Virus record (IMG/VR): IMGVR_UViG_3300045738_000107
Location: 1 to 31,519 of that record
Source: a virus
Strand: one strand, 5' to 3'
DNA: 31,519 nucleotides
Position numbers and translations under genes: made by a program. Position 1 is the stretch's first letter; each line of letters starts with the position of its first letter. The notes beneath the pieces were generated by a model. The model did no database searches, was not told the DNA's origin, and saw only the letters and a list, made by a program, of their open reading frames with translations. Below are positions 21,140 through 30,856 of the stretch, piece by piece.

Positions 21140-22603
21140 TTATGCCGCCGGTTCGCCGATTGCGATCCAAGGATGAGCATAAATATTGGTCCGCTGAGAA
21201 GAATTTCCTGAACCAGACCCTCTCGCCGTCACCGTGAGGACGGTCGCCGTTGTACTGTATCCAGCCGACTTAATGGCAGGGGCCGCATCGTACCCGAGCC
21301 AATTTCTGGGCTGGAGAGAGCCGGATGAGGAGTCATAAGCCTCCCCTGGCATAATTACAAAAGGCGGGGCCGCATACGCCTCCGGGTAGGTGTAGGTTTC
21401 TGAGACTGGAGTCGAGTTACTGGATTGAATTGCTTCGGCCCAACCCCACTGAATGAGCATCCCGCTAAACTTGAAGGCTCCGATGTTGTCCTGACCATCC
21501 CCACCCATTCCGGTTCGTGTGCCCACCGAAAACCCAGCAACGAACTCGGCGAGCATCACGAAGGCGGCAACGTGGTTGCCATCGAGAAGATCCGCATCGA
21601 GTCCGTTGCCTGCGCCGGGACGGAGACTCTCCCATGTAGCTACTCCTCCTCCGACATCTGAATTAAATTCGAGCTTCGATGTTGCAGCGTCGATCCTAAT
21701 CGCAGCCTGCGATGCGCCACCGGCATTCTTCGTACTCAGATAGACATCTCCATCGGCGGTATCGAGATATAGAAGGGCACGCTCGATGCCGCCATCCTGC
21801 AACACGAAGCCTGCTGTCTGAGATACGCCAGACGTGTTCGCTGTGATCCTCGTCGCGCCTGATGTTGTCGCTGACAGATTCGCGATGATGGACTGAGCAG
21901 ATGCATCATCAGTTCGGACGAAGGCAGCCGCCGCATTGCCGTCGAGCGTTATCGCATCGCCGCCACCCAAGTCGCCAGTCGTCGCAGCGACGATGTTGCC
22001 CGATACGTTGATCTTCAGAACGTCATCGGTGGAGAGGTTCGAGCTGTCAACCTTGAGAACCTTGCTTCCCGATGAAGCGGAGGCCGTCGCGATGGCTTCG
22101 ACTGAAGCAGTACCCAGGCCGAGGCTTAGTCGTTCGGCCTCCGCGTCTTCCGAGTTCGCTCGTCCGTAGCTGCGCCAGACCTCGATCCAGTGGTCGCCGC
22201 TGTAAATGATGACGAGAATCCTTTCGGCGCAGAGGATGAACGAGGATCCGTCTGTCATCGTAATCGAACCGGCTGATGTACCGTGAGTAATGGTGATTGT
22301 TTGCCCGCCCGACTCCGTACTCGTTCCGTCGTTGTTCTTCAGGATGACAACTCGGCCCTGCGTGATGTTTGTCGTGGCGATGGTGAGTAGAATGTCCGCC
22401 GTGTCATCACTGAATCCTTCAGACCTGACGAGAATCATGCTGGAGAGCGGTGGGTCGAGTGCGCCGGTCGAGATAGTGAGCAGCGTTGGAGCCTCGCTCC
22501 CAATCTCGGCAACGACATCGTGAAGCTGCTCAAGCGCAGTCTTCATCTCGCCTTCGGTTCGTGCGTTGTCGCTCAGGTATCCCGAGCCGGGTAGCTGTGT
22601 CAT
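21140..22603 (-). CDS. Tail fibre / receptor-binding protein
   Basis: A 487-residue protein. The first 170 residues are an attachment region ending in DHWIEVWRSYG, frequent in phage fibres. The centre is Ala, Ser, Thr and Gly rich with beta repeats (ADLLDGNHVAAF is a common fibre motif). The C-terminal 150 residues (FSGMLIQWGWAEA, TYPEAYAAPPFVIM, WIAIGEP) match the gp53-like fibre C-terminal domain that forms the receptor-binding tip. It would set host range. It follows the J-like gene by one base, as expected. Confidence 0.83.
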   Translation of the reverse strand: MTQLPGSGYLSDNARTEGEMKTALEQLHDVVAEIGSEAPTLLTISTGALDPPLSSMILVRSEGFSDDTADILLTIATTNITQGRVVILKNNDGTSTESGGQTITITHGTSAGSITMTDGSSFILCAERILVIIYSGDHWIEVWRSYGRANSEDAEAERLSLGLGTASVEAIATASASSGSKVLKVDSSNLSTDDVLKINVSGNIVAATTGDLGGGDAITLDGNAAAAFVRTDDASAQSIIANLSATTSGATRITANTSGVSQTAGFVLQDGGIERALLYLDTADGDVYLSTKNAGGASQAAIRIDAATSKLEFNSDVGGGVATWESLRPGAGNGLDADLLDGNHVAAFVMLAEFVAGFSVGTRTGMGGDGQDNIGAFKFSGMLIQWGWAEAIQSSNSTPVSETYTYPEAYAAPPFVIMPGEAYDSSSGSLQPRNWLGYDAAPAIKSAGYSTTATVLTVTARGSGSGNSSQRTNIYAHPWIAIGEPAA

Positions 22604-22604
22604 A

Positions 22605-25600
22605 TCAATATCCCTCGATCACGACGGCGGCTGTGCCGGTCGTCTCTACAAATGGACTCCATAGCCTAATGGTCGGACCCGATAACTCGATTGCGGTTTC
22701 AGCGCCTCCGGGTTGATGGTTCGCCAGCAGGTTATACGCTTCTCCCGTTATATGACCTTGCGAAGAATCTGCATCGTTAATCGCGTTGATTGTAACATTG
22801 GTAATCTTGCGAAAATTCTTGCCAGTCAGATCGACAACAGTTCCGCCCGTAGAGGAAACCGTCACCGTCTCTCGATGTATCTTCTCAAGTCCCTCCACGA
22901 TGATCTTCGCAGCCTTCATCTTTCCCTGGATGGCTCCACCCGAGATGGTGATTCTCAAGCTAATACTTTCGAGAAAGTAACCGGAAACGAAGAAACTTTC
23001 GATGCCGAACTCAATTTCGTGTATCACACGCTCACCGGGCCAAGGAACGTAGTCCTCTTGATACCAAGTCGAAATGCCAGTGGGGATGTCATGGGATTTT
23101 AATGCGCGATATTCGACCTTGTAGTCTGACCCCTCTACATCGAACTCCGAAAAGCGTTGCCGCCCTGGTAGGTCAGCGCCGGTAGGCCAGTCGCCTGTAC
23201 TGACCACATCAGCTACATCATTATTAACGTATACCGTTTCTGTATATATCATTTCATCATAGGTCGTTAGACCGTAGAAGATGGTCGCGTAGATTCCTGT
23301 CCAATAGGTTGCGCTGTCGGCACCAGCCCAGAAGACCGGCGAGATGTTCTCTGTTGCGACCAGATAGTCCGTTCCTGATTCGACCTCGCAGTTCGTCTTC
23401 GTGCCTGTCCATAGTCCCGTCCATGTCGAAGTACTGGTGATATCCAGATCATCAGGGCTTGCGATTAACCGAACACCGGACAGCGTAGTCGATTCGTTGC
23501 CTCCGATATCGACCGCTCGAACCATCAGTGTCGTGATTCCAGGCTGAATCCGTCCACCGATCTGAACCCAGTTGTCTGTGATGAGGTTCGTTGAGAGTGT
23601 GATTCCCGTTGACCAAGTGGCATCGCTGCCGGATTGATACTTGACGATGAAGCCAGCGAAGTCGCTTGGCTTCTCTCCGTAACTCCAGCGGATCGCATTA
23701 CCCCAGACAGAGAGATCCATCGGCGGGTCGGGTGGAGTCGATAGGCCGATGACGGTGTGATTGTTCACCTGAACCCATGCGCTCGCCGTAGAACTCTGGT
23801 CGGAGATGGAACGGACTCTGATGTCGTATATCGAGCCCTCTTCGACTGGCTGGATCGTGATGCGCGTGTTCCCGACAGCCTCGACGCGAGGAAGATTGTA
23901 CCAGCCAGTCACGGCAACATCGTCGCTCTTGCCTCGGAACTGAACATGGTAGTGCGTTGTCGGTGAGTAGGTTCCTATTGCGTTCTGTGGCGTGATGACA
24001 TTGACGACGATGCGAGCCTCTGGCGCACCAGCCGAAGAGAACGCAATCACTGTTTCATCGCTAACAGGATTCCCAACGAACTCGGGCTCGATGGGAGTCA
24101 ATAGAGTCGGGTTCGATTGCAGCGAGATGTTGCTTGTGTGTTCTGGGATAACGTCTTCGGCTCCGTAGACGGCCTCGTTGTATTCAACCATCTCAATCAT
24201 CGCAGTCAGATCATTGCGTGGTGAGATGCGTTGGATGATGCACTCCAGGCTCTCGATGGTCCGTTCGCCGAAGAGAACGAGATCGCCGACGCGAGGCTCT
24301 ACTGTGCCAGCTCCGGCGAATGAATACGCATCAACGGCAGTTACCGTAGAACTCAAACCAGCTTGGTTCACGATGTTGATGATCGCATCGGCTGGATCGT
24401 TGCCGCTAGTCGTCATGCCTCGGACGCGGATTGCGTAGTCCTTGTCCACGTCGTAGAAGAACTCTTCGTCGAGCGTTCCTCCCAGGAAGTCATTCCCGCT
24501 AGTCGTGACATCGGTGAAGCGAGCGCCGCCATAACCTACTGCAATGACATCATGCGAGACTCGAACTAGGTCGCCTCGGTTACACACCAGATGCTCGACA
24601 TCGACCTCGATGGTGAATATCTCGGGCCGCAGCTTGGTCGAGGCCAGGTGGTAGCGTGCATCGCGAAAGGCTTGGTCTGGATCAGCTACGCCCCACAGCG
24701 ACAACTCGGCGAACTCGGTGGCCCGCTTCGTATCGTTGTCCACCACGATGGACTCGATGTCGAAGACGCTGCCGAATGAAGTGCCGCCCGTAACGAAGTC
24801 GAAGCGCAGGCGGTCGATGGTTCCTGTCCAGATCGCATTGTCCGAGAGATCCCATACGACCGTCACCCAACCCTTCGTCCAATCGGGTTCGGTTGACTGG
24901 ATCTCGTCCTTACCAACTCCACCTGCAAAGGCAGCGGTGCCAGTCTGGAAGAACATCCGACCTCTCCATGTCTCATCGCCTGCCGTGACTCGTCGCATCC
25001 TGACGCGGACGAACTTGGAAACATCTGCGTCGATGGCGAGAAGGTTGTCGGGGTTATTGTAGAACTGTGGATCTCCATCCGTGACGGTAAGGCGGGCAGA
25101 GTATCCTTCATGTCCCTCTAAAGTGGCTTCAAATCCACGCCACTGTGACACAGTTCCGGGTCCACCCGACAAGAGAGTCGTCGGAGTCGCTGAGCCTCGG
25201 AAGTCCAGATCGACAACGTGGTTCCCGTCCTCGCTGTAGCCGTCGTCATAGACGATCAGCTCGTCTTTCTGATACGACTTCACGCCACCCTCTTCAGGCT
25301 CGGGGTTGACGAAGTGCGTGCGGATCGCGTGCGGTCGCCTCGCGAAAGACTTTCCGCCAGAGAAGTTCCGAGAGTTTCGCGGGCTGAAGTGTTGGATGAT
25401 CTGATCTCTTGGGATGTCTTGGACGACCGAATACTTCCCGTCAATGAGATTTAGAGCGGCACGACTAGCACCAGCGATATCAGAGAGAACGCTTCTAGCT
25501 GTTGTCGAGTAGTCGATCACGGCGTCGAGGTTGCGAGCTAGTACTGGTGAGTCTTGTCCACTGATCGCATAGCCACCTGTTCCGTCAAGATTGCCAGCCC

Positions 25601-27095
25601 AATCGGCAATCCCAGGGCCGTCGATTCTTGAGTCTTCGATGGGTCGAGAGTTCGCAGGGCCACGAAGCATCTGAGCAAACAACCACGCGGCGTTCCGAGT
25701 TGGGAACATCGAAACATTGTACGCCGAAGATGAAGCCATAGATGGACCCCACGATTGAGTCAACGAATCGAACTTTGGAGCGATAGATGTACAGATGGCA
25801 GAGATGTTGTCGATGATTCCGCTCAGCCCTGTATCGCTCGCATTGATCTCCAACTCGATCTTCGCGAGGTTCTTGATCCTCGACTCGATGTGAGGCTTGA
25901 TCGTTCTGATTCCTGTAATCGTTGCGTCGGAGAAGATGCGGTTTCCGTTTGTTACGGAGGTGGATGTTGAAACTCTTGTGATGCGAACATCGTGAGCTAC
26001 TCCTGGTGAACTGTCCGCTGGAACTGTCCAGCGCAGCCCTCTCGTCACAGCTCCTCGTTCGGCTAACTTGATGTCGAATAGTCCAGCCGAGACTTTCGTG
26101 ATCCCGGTATCGGTATCCATGTCATAGTCCACGCCAAGGGTCGGATCACTGATGAGCGAATAGTCGTCTACATCTTCACCGGCCTCCTTCTCCTCGACTC
26201 TCAACCGAACCGTCACACTTGTCGGATTCCCTCTCTCTTTGAACGCAATCAATCCGGCTGCGAAGAAGATGTCGAACGATATCTCTTCGGGACCCGCACC
26301 TGTAGTTAGGCTACCGACTTCTGGATCATCTCTCGGAAGGTCTGGCTGGATGAGTCCATTGAAGTCAACCTCGTCTCTGAAGATTGACAGCGGCGCATCG
26401 TCATCCCACCCTTCTAGGACATTGTACTTTGATACCGGGATGAGTTCCAATATGGGCGTCTCGCCAATACGAATGTCAGTGATCTCCATCGGCCCGTAGC
26501 CGAAACAGAGAAGCATCCGAATGATCGAGTCATTGCCAACTGTCTCGATGAACGGCTTGCCGAGCAGATCAGGGTAGACGCGATACTGACCCAGGACAGT
26601 TCGGATAGGTCCGTACAGTCTTGCGCTGTTCCTGGTTCCGGTTAAAGCTGCTGAATCTCGACTCTGCGGAATAGCTCCACCGAAGGGAACGGCTGGAGGT
26701 GGTGCAAGAAGAGAAGCAATCCCTGATCCGATTGTTGCCAGCGCGCCGATGACTACCACACCACCTGTAAGCGTCAGAGGTCCGGGTGCGTAGAAACTGG
26801 CGGCAATGATGAGAATGCCGAGGATGATGGATAGAATTGCCTTCCCTTTCGGACCACCGCGAGGAACGACGCGAAGAACAACGAGCGTCCCAGCCTTCGG
26901 TCTGACTCGGGCGAACATACTCTCGGGAACCATCTCGCCGTTGATGACGGCGTTGACCGTATAGACGCCATCGAGCCTAAGCCCTTGCGCCAGGATGATC
27001 GCCTCCAGCGACTCGCCTTCGGTGGCGTAGGCTTGGACGCGATGACCCTCGAAGGGATTGCGTGCTACCTCAACGCCTAGTTGATTCGGTAGCAT
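22605..27095 (-). CDS. Tail tip attachment protein J-like (host specificity)
   Basis: A 1496-residue protein, the largest in the window. The N-terminal region resembles tail-tip proteins: RVQAYATEGESLEAIILAQGL, INGEMVP, and a long hydrophobic segment (about 92-140, ILGILIIAASFYAPGPLTLTG) that is typical of this family. Fibronectin-like and other beta domains follow (PDPPMDLSVWGNAIRWSYG, YVPWPGERVIHEIEFG). It forms the central tip hub. ATG 27095 is chosen because GGAGG lies 8 bases before it; the ATG at 27116 has no such site. It overlaps the peptidase gene by 19 bases. Confidence 0.88.
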   Translation of the reverse strand: MLPNQLGVEVARNPFEGHRVQAYATEGESLEAIILAQGLRLDGVYTVNAVINGEMVPESMFARVRPKAGTLVVLRVVPRGGPKGKAILSIILGILIIAASFYAPGPLTLTGGVVVIGALATIGSGIASLLAPPPAVPFGGAIPQSRDSAALTGTRNSARLYGPIRTVLGQYRVYPDLLGKPFIETVGNDSIIRMLLCFGYGPMEITDIRIGETPILELIPVSKYNVLEGWDDDAPLSIFRDEVDFNGLIQPDLPRDDPEVGSLTTGAGPEEISFDIFFAAGLIAFKERGNPTSVTVRLRVEEKEAGEDVDDYSLISDPTLGVDYDMDTDTGITKVSAGLFDIKLAERGAVTRGLRWTVPADSSPGVAHDVRITRVSTSTSVTNGNRIFSDATITGIRTIKPHIESRIKNLAKIELEINASDTGLSGIIDNISAICTSIAPKFDSLTQSWGPSMASSSAYNVSMFPTRNAAWLFAQMLRGPANSRPIEDSRIDGPGIADWAGNLDGTGGYAISGQDSPVLARNLDAVIDYSTTARSVLSDIAGASRAALNLIDGKYSVVQDIPRDQIIQHFSPRNSRNFSGGKSFARRPHAIRTHFVNPEPEEGGVKSYQKDELIVYDDGYSEDGNHVVDLDFRGSATPTTLLSGGPGTVSQWRGFEATLEGHEGYSARLTVTDGDPQFYNNPDNLLAIDADVSKFVRVRMRRVTAGDETWRGRMFFQTGTAAFAGGVGKDEIQSTEPDWTKGWVTVVWDLSDNAIWTGTIDRLRFDFVTGGTSFGSVFDIESIVVDNDTKRATEFAELSLWGVADPDQAFRDARYHLASTKLRPEIFTIEVDVEHLVCNRGDLVRVSHDVIAVGYGGARFTDVTTSGNDFLGGTLDEEFFYDVDKDYAIRVRGMTTSGNDPADAIINIVNQAGLSSTVTAVDAYSFAGAGTVEPRVGDLVLFGERTIESLECIIQRISPRNDLTAMIEMVEYNEAVYGAEDVIPEHTSNISLQSNPTLLTPIEPEFVGNPVSDETVIAFSSAGAPEARIVVNVITPQNAIGTYSPTTHYHVQFRGKSDDVAVTGWYNLPRVEAVGNTRITIQPVEEGSIYDIRVRSISDQSSTASAWVQVNNHTVIGLSTPPDPPMDLSVWGNAIRWSYGEKPSDFAGFIVKYQSGSDATWSTGITLSTNLITDNWVQIGGRIQPGITTLMVRAVDIGGNESTTLSGVRLIASPDDLDITSTSTWTGLWTGTKTNCEVESGTDYLVATENISPVFWAGADSATYWTGIYATIFYGLTTYDEMIYTETVYVNNDVADVVSTGDWPTGADLPGRQRFSEFDVEGSDYKVEYRALKSHDIPTGISTWYQEDYVPWPGERVIHEIEFGIESFFVSGYFLESISLRITISGGAIQGKMKAAKIIVEGLEKIHRETVTVSSTGGTVVDLTGKNFRKITNVTINAINDADSSQGHITGEAYNLLANHQPGGAETAIELSGPTIRLWSPFVETTGTAAVVIEGY

Positions 27096-27466
27096 CGCAA
27101 GATCCTCCGCTGCCATGCGGGCGTCGAGGTTGACACGATGCAGGAGTCAACGCCTTCCATAGAGTGAAGCATCAGACGATTGCCGAGGATCACTCCACAG
27201 TGACACTCGACGCCGACGATCCGACACCACGCCACGTCGTACTCTTTCGGCGCTCCCTCGACTTCTTTCCACGCGCTGTTCTCTTGCCCGAAGGCGGCAG
27301 CGAAGGCGTCACCGTCTAGGCTGTCATTGTATCCCGCATAAGAGGGAAGTTCGATTCCCAGCTCGCGACTGTAGACTTGGCGAACGAGTCCCCAGCAATC
27401 GAGCGCGTTCATCTCCCTGCCGTTGATCTCGTAGGGGATGCCGATGTAGGCGTTCGTCCATGACAT
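27077..27466 (-). CDS. NlpC/P60-type tail tip peptidase (K-like)
   Basis: A 129-residue protein. ALDCWGLVRQVYSRELG holds the catalytic Cys (C26 region, DCWGLVR), ECHCGVILGN contains the H (HCG), and LMLHSMEGVDSC a third polar residue, the NlpC/P60 pattern. Phage tail-tip peptidases of this kind (lambda K) help local wall opening during entry and tip assembly. The start ATG 27466 overlaps the upstream TGA (TGATG); the frame extends to 27643 only as a shadow. Confidence 0.85.
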   Translation of the reverse strand: MSWTNAYIGIPYEINGREMNALDCWGLVRQVYSRELGIELPSYAGYNDSLDGDAFAAAFGQENSAWKEVEGAPKEYDVAWCRIVGVECHCGVILGNRLMLHSMEGVDSCIVSTSTPAWQRRILRCYRIN

Positions 27467-27975
27467 CAGAACAGTCCAGGCGTCAAGTGCGGAGTGAACT
27501 CGTCCTTCGGGAATCTTCTGTTCGTGATGTCCTCGAACGAGAGTTCCCCACTGACCACCGCAGCCGAATACTCCGCGCTTTCGAGGACGAAATAGTAGGG
27601 TCCAGCCTCGACGACATCGGGCGAGCTTCGGAGGACAATCCACATCCGAACCTCGGGTGGCTCCGAAGCTCTGCGAATCGCGGCAACGATCTCTCTGTCC
27701 ACGTTATCAATCGACAGGCGAACGCTAGAGATATTCTCACCCGCTTCTTCTGGTAACTCGATCCCAAAGAAGCCACCCGCGAACGTGACCGCAGAGGCGT
27801 GCGTGTCCGTTCCATCCACGGTCAGCTTCGAGTCGAGGTCTAGGGAATCCATTGCGGTGCGGATCGGCTGAGATGGGTCGTCCTCGTTACTGATCTCCAA
27901 TAGCAGGACGAACACCTCCTCGGTGCTTTGATCGTACATCGCTTGACGAGCTGCTGAAGATACGGTTCGACTCAC
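27466..27975 (-). CDS. DUF1833-type tail tip protein (L-like position)
   Basis: A 169-residue protein with DQSTEEVFVLLLEISNEDDPSQPIR near the N-terminus and GPYYFVLESAEYSAAVVSGELSFEDITNRRFPKDEFTP at the C-terminus, the DUF1833 pattern. In siphophage gene order this is the place of lambda L, a zinc or Fe-S tail-tip assembly protein, but no Cys cluster is present here. It lies between the M-like gene and the peptidase. Confidence 0.78.
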   Translation of the reverse strand: MSRTVSSAARQAMYDQSTEEVFVLLLEISNEDDPSQPIRTAMDSLDLDSKLTVDGTDTHASAVTFAGGFFGIELPEEAGENISSVRLSIDNVDREIVAAIRRASEPPEVRMWIVLRSSPDVVEAGPYYFVLESAEYSAAVVSGELSFEDITNRRFPKDEFTPHLTPGLF

Positions 27976-28364
27976 GCGAGCAACTCCAGACTAAGTGAGA
28001 CTCGGAAGTGCCCGAAGGCGTCTTGCGTAATGACGGGAGGAGCCAAGAAGCGCCATCCGTTCGTCGTTGTCACAGTCCCAACACCTAGACCAGTCCTAGG
28101 ATGAGTGAGCGTTCCGAACGTAAGCGCACCACCCGAAGTTCCAGAAGGTGTATCGGCAGAGTTGTTGTTGTAGAACTCCATGAGCGTCGTTGCTTGCGCC
28201 GTCGTCATGGAGAACTGAAGCGAGAACTGCGAAGGCGATGACGAGAAGCGTCGGCGCAGCTTCGCCGGTCCCGCATCTGTTTCGGTTCGCACCAGCGAGT
28301 TTCCTGGTGTCTCGGTCCATCCGTACTGCGGCGCGTCCGGTAGTGATCCAGGCCATTCAGCCAT
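27972..28364 (-). CDS. Minor tail protein (M-like position)
   Basis: A 130-residue protein starting MAEWPGSLPDAPQYGWTETPGNSLVRTETDAGPAKLRRRFSSSP; the WPxxLP and TDAGPAKxRRR motifs are typical of small tail-tip proteins in siphoviruses. The C-terminus WRFLAPPVITQDAFGHFRVSLSLELLA is beta-rich. It overlaps the tape measure stop by one base (TAATG) and the DUF1833 gene by four. Confidence 0.78.
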   Translation of the reverse strand: MAEWPGSLPDAPQYGWTETPGNSLVRTETDAGPAKLRRRFSSSPSQFSLQFSMTTAQATTLMEFYNNNSADTPSGTSGGALTFGTLTHPRTGLGVGTVTTTNGWRFLAPPVITQDAFGHFRVSLSLELLA

Positions 28365-30547
28365 TAGATTCCATGCCTCCCGACACGGTTGACGCCGTAG
28401 CTGTTGCGGATCGCCTGATCCACGTCACCACCGCGAGAGATGTTCTTGGAGATCGCCTTACCGATCAGGATCTCAATGTTCCGGTCGCCGTTGGGTCCAT
28501 CGCGTTCGGTTGTCGATGACTCCTCTCCGGTGTTGTTGATGACGGTCACGGCCACGTTCCCGCCGCCGCCCTTCGATGCCATGCTGTTGAGCGACATGTT
28601 CGTCGCAACGAACCCGCTGCGGCCTGGGATGAACAACTCGGGGCCGCGCTCACCGACGAGGATCGGGCCACCACCACCGACAGGGCCACCGTTCGCAAAT
28701 CTAATGACATCGCCACCGCTAGGAAAGTCCTGTGGACCGGGTGGGACAATCTCGAAAGTGGTGCCACTACCCCCAGCGGCACCAGCGATACCAGCGAAGC
28801 CCTTGATGATATCGAATATGCCTGCGGTCGCCTGTGCTACACCCAGCTTGACGAACTCTCGAAGGAACGCATCGCCGAGCGCCCTGAAGGTGATCTCTCC
28901 ATCGAGAAGCATCGTCGCCAGCGCATCGTTGAAGCCGTCCATAACGAACTGGTTCAGCGCCTCCCACTGTTTCATCTTGTCTGCGTTTGCTTTCTTATCG
29001 TCCTCCAGGTCTTTCTCTCTGATGTCGTCGATCTCTGCCGCTGCGATAGCTTCGAGCTTCAATCTGTCTTCTTTGAACTGTTTTTCGAGGTAGAGTCTTT
29101 CGTCGATGTTCTCCTTCAGAGCCTCGATATCGTTCTTGAGCCGCAGCCGAACGGCATCTTCTTCCTTGCCAATCGACTGTAGATATTCTTGATGGATGCC
29201 TCTTCGTATGCCGCTGATCTCGTCGGCACCATCCTGCTCGATCTCTGTGATCTCTATCTTCAAGGCTTCTGCGATGTCTGCTCTTGCTTGCGCGAAGCTG
29301 TTAGTCGCCTCGTTCTCTTCATCCGATGCAGAATTGAGTATTGCCAGCTTCGCGTCAGCAGCCTCTTGTGCAAGCCTTATGTCTTCACCGCGAAGCTGTA
29401 GGATGTGATCGTGAACCTCTTGTTCAAGAGCCTTCCTGTCTGCGATTCCCTTCTGCATCTCTGCAACGGTTTTACTCACACCTGAACCAACGGCGGGTTG
29501 TTCAGGTGGCTTCAAGGCATCTTCGCGTGCGTGTTTTAGAACCTGGAGCTGAGCCATTATTTCTTTGAGTTCTGCACCAGCTTCGTCCGCTAGACCCTGC
29601 CACATTAACTCTTCGCCCTTGGCACCCATCGCCGCAGCCGCTCTTGCTCTTTCCGCGAAATCCTGAACTCTTTCGTTTACTTGACTTCGTTTAATTTCCA
29701 ACCCACTCATACCGAGGCTTTCGATATTCGCAAATTGGACATAGACCCGATTGGCCCACCCGGCGAGTTCAGCCATTGACGACGCGGCTGAAACGAGAAC
29801 CCGGCCACCCAGATCAATCAAAGCTGGTGCGAGCGAGTTTGATGTTATGCGAGCCAGAGCCTCTAGCGTGTCTTTGGTTTCGGTGGACTTCGCTATCACC
29901 TCGTCCGATAGAACGAGGCCGAGCTTCTGAGCCTCTTCCCTAAGCGCCTCGGTCTTTCCGGCCATGTTCACCATAGCCACGCCTTCGGAGTCGAACAGCT
30001 TGAACGCTAGACGGACACGCTCAAGCGGGCTCGCGACTCCACCGAGCGCGGAGATGGCATCCATGAACAACCCTTCGGTCGTTCGGAGATTGCCTTCGCC
30101 ATCTCTGAGTTGAATACCGAGCTGCTTCAGCGCGTCTCTTGCTTCACCCGTTCCGGCTGCGGCTTCGGCTGCTCGACGACCGAATCGCTGCAAGCCCATG
30201 TTGAGAGTCTCGACTTTGACTCCGCTCTGGTTCGCTGCGAACTGAAGTTCTTGAAGCGCAGAGACAGAGATGCCCAGCTTCCCGGCTGTCTTGCCCAGAG
30301 AGTCGGCTAAGTTGATGGCCTCCTTCGCCATCATCGCCATCTTGCCGACCGTTATCGCACCGAGTACGGCAACGATGCCAAGCACGTTCCTTTTTATCAT
30401 TGAGGCGGCAGCGGAGACTTTCTTGAAGTGCCCAGTCATTTTCTTGCTGGTGGAGCCGGTGGCTGTCTGCGCCTTTTTAAGATCACGGCGAAGCCTGTTA
30501 AGGTCCGCACGAATGCGGATCTCTAGTTCTCCAACTGGTTCAGCCAT
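28364..30547 (-). CDS. Tail length tape measure protein
   Basis: A 727-residue protein. The N-terminal LEIRIRADLNRLRRDLKKAQTATGSTSKKM, a hydrophobic stretch (IVAVLGAITVGKMAMMAKEAI, about 58-78), LADSLGKTAGKLGISVSALQELQFAANQSG and a long helical body are classic for tape measure proteins. The C-terminal part is Gly-rich and contains GPELFIPGRSGFV. At roughly 0.15 nm per residue, a known rule for this family, the tail would be about 110 nm. It overlaps the upstream chaperone gene by 8 bases. Confidence 0.93.
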   Translation of the reverse strand: MAEPVGELEIRIRADLNRLRRDLKKAQTATGSTSKKMTGHFKKVSAAASMIKRNVLGIVAVLGAITVGKMAMMAKEAINLADSLGKTAGKLGISVSALQELQFAANQSGVKVETLNMGLQRFGRRAAEAAAGTGEARDALKQLGIQLRDGEGNLRTTEGLFMDAISALGGVASPLERVRLAFKLFDSEGVAMVNMAGKTEALREEAQKLGLVLSDEVIAKSTETKDTLEALARITSNSLAPALIDLGGRVLVSAASSMAELAGWANRVYVQFANIESLGMSGLEIKRSQVNERVQDFAERARAAAAMGAKGEELMWQGLADEAGAELKEIMAQLQVLKHAREDALKPPEQPAVGSGVSKTVAEMQKGIADRKALEQEVHDHILQLRGEDIRLAQEAADAKLAILNSASDEENEATNSFAQARADIAEALKIEITEIEQDGADEISGIRRGIHQEYLQSIGKEEDAVRLRLKNDIEALKENIDERLYLEKQFKEDRLKLEAIAAAEIDDIREKDLEDDKKANADKMKQWEALNQFVMDGFNDALATMLLDGEITFRALGDAFLREFVKLGVAQATAGIFDIIKGFAGIAGAAGGSGTTFEIVPPGPQDFPSGGDVIRFANGGPVGGGGPILVGERGPELFIPGRSGFVATNMSLNSMASKGGGGNVAVTVINNTGEESSTTERDGPNGDRNIEILIGKAISKNISRGGDVDQAIRNSYGVNRVGRHGI

Positions 30548-30839
30548 CCGTCAGCCCTTCTTCTTTCGGCTTCGCCTTCTCATCCATCATTCTCTCGATC
30601 ATCATCACGTCTGCTCTGTGTTCTCGAAGTCTGATCTCTGCCTCCTTGCCCTTCAAGACCCGCGCTGGCTTCGGCGGGTTCATCCAGACTTTGAAGTCGG
30701 GCAGTCGCTTCGTTCGTGCCAAAGTCTCGGCCCAGTACGCTGAAGCCTTTTCGAGATCGACTTCTGCATTTCTCTTCTTCCCGAACGCTGCCGAAAGCTG
30801 GTTGAACTCTGCTGGCGTCAGCGACCAAAATGAATCCAT
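30540..30839 (-). CDS. Tail assembly chaperone, distal part (likely frameshift product)
   Basis: A 99-residue frame: SFWSLTPAEFNQLSAAFGKKR resembles the C-terminal phage tail chaperone family (xFWxLTPxEF). The ATG at 30839 lacks a ribosome site, and the frame is open and protein-like upstream (codons for ARDFAVVNLGFSMDSFW), with a stop only near 30900. This is the -1 frame relative to the previous gene, so it is probably made as a fusion with that protein by ribosomal frameshift, as in lambda G-GT. Stand-alone initiation remains possible. Confidence 0.75.
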   Translation of the reverse strand: MDSFWSLTPAEFNQLSAAFGKKRNAEVDLEKASAYWAETLARTKRLPDFKVWMNPPKPARVLKGKEAEIRLREHRADVMMIERMMDEKAKPKEEGLTDG

Positions 30840-30856
30840 TGAAAAACCCAGGTTGA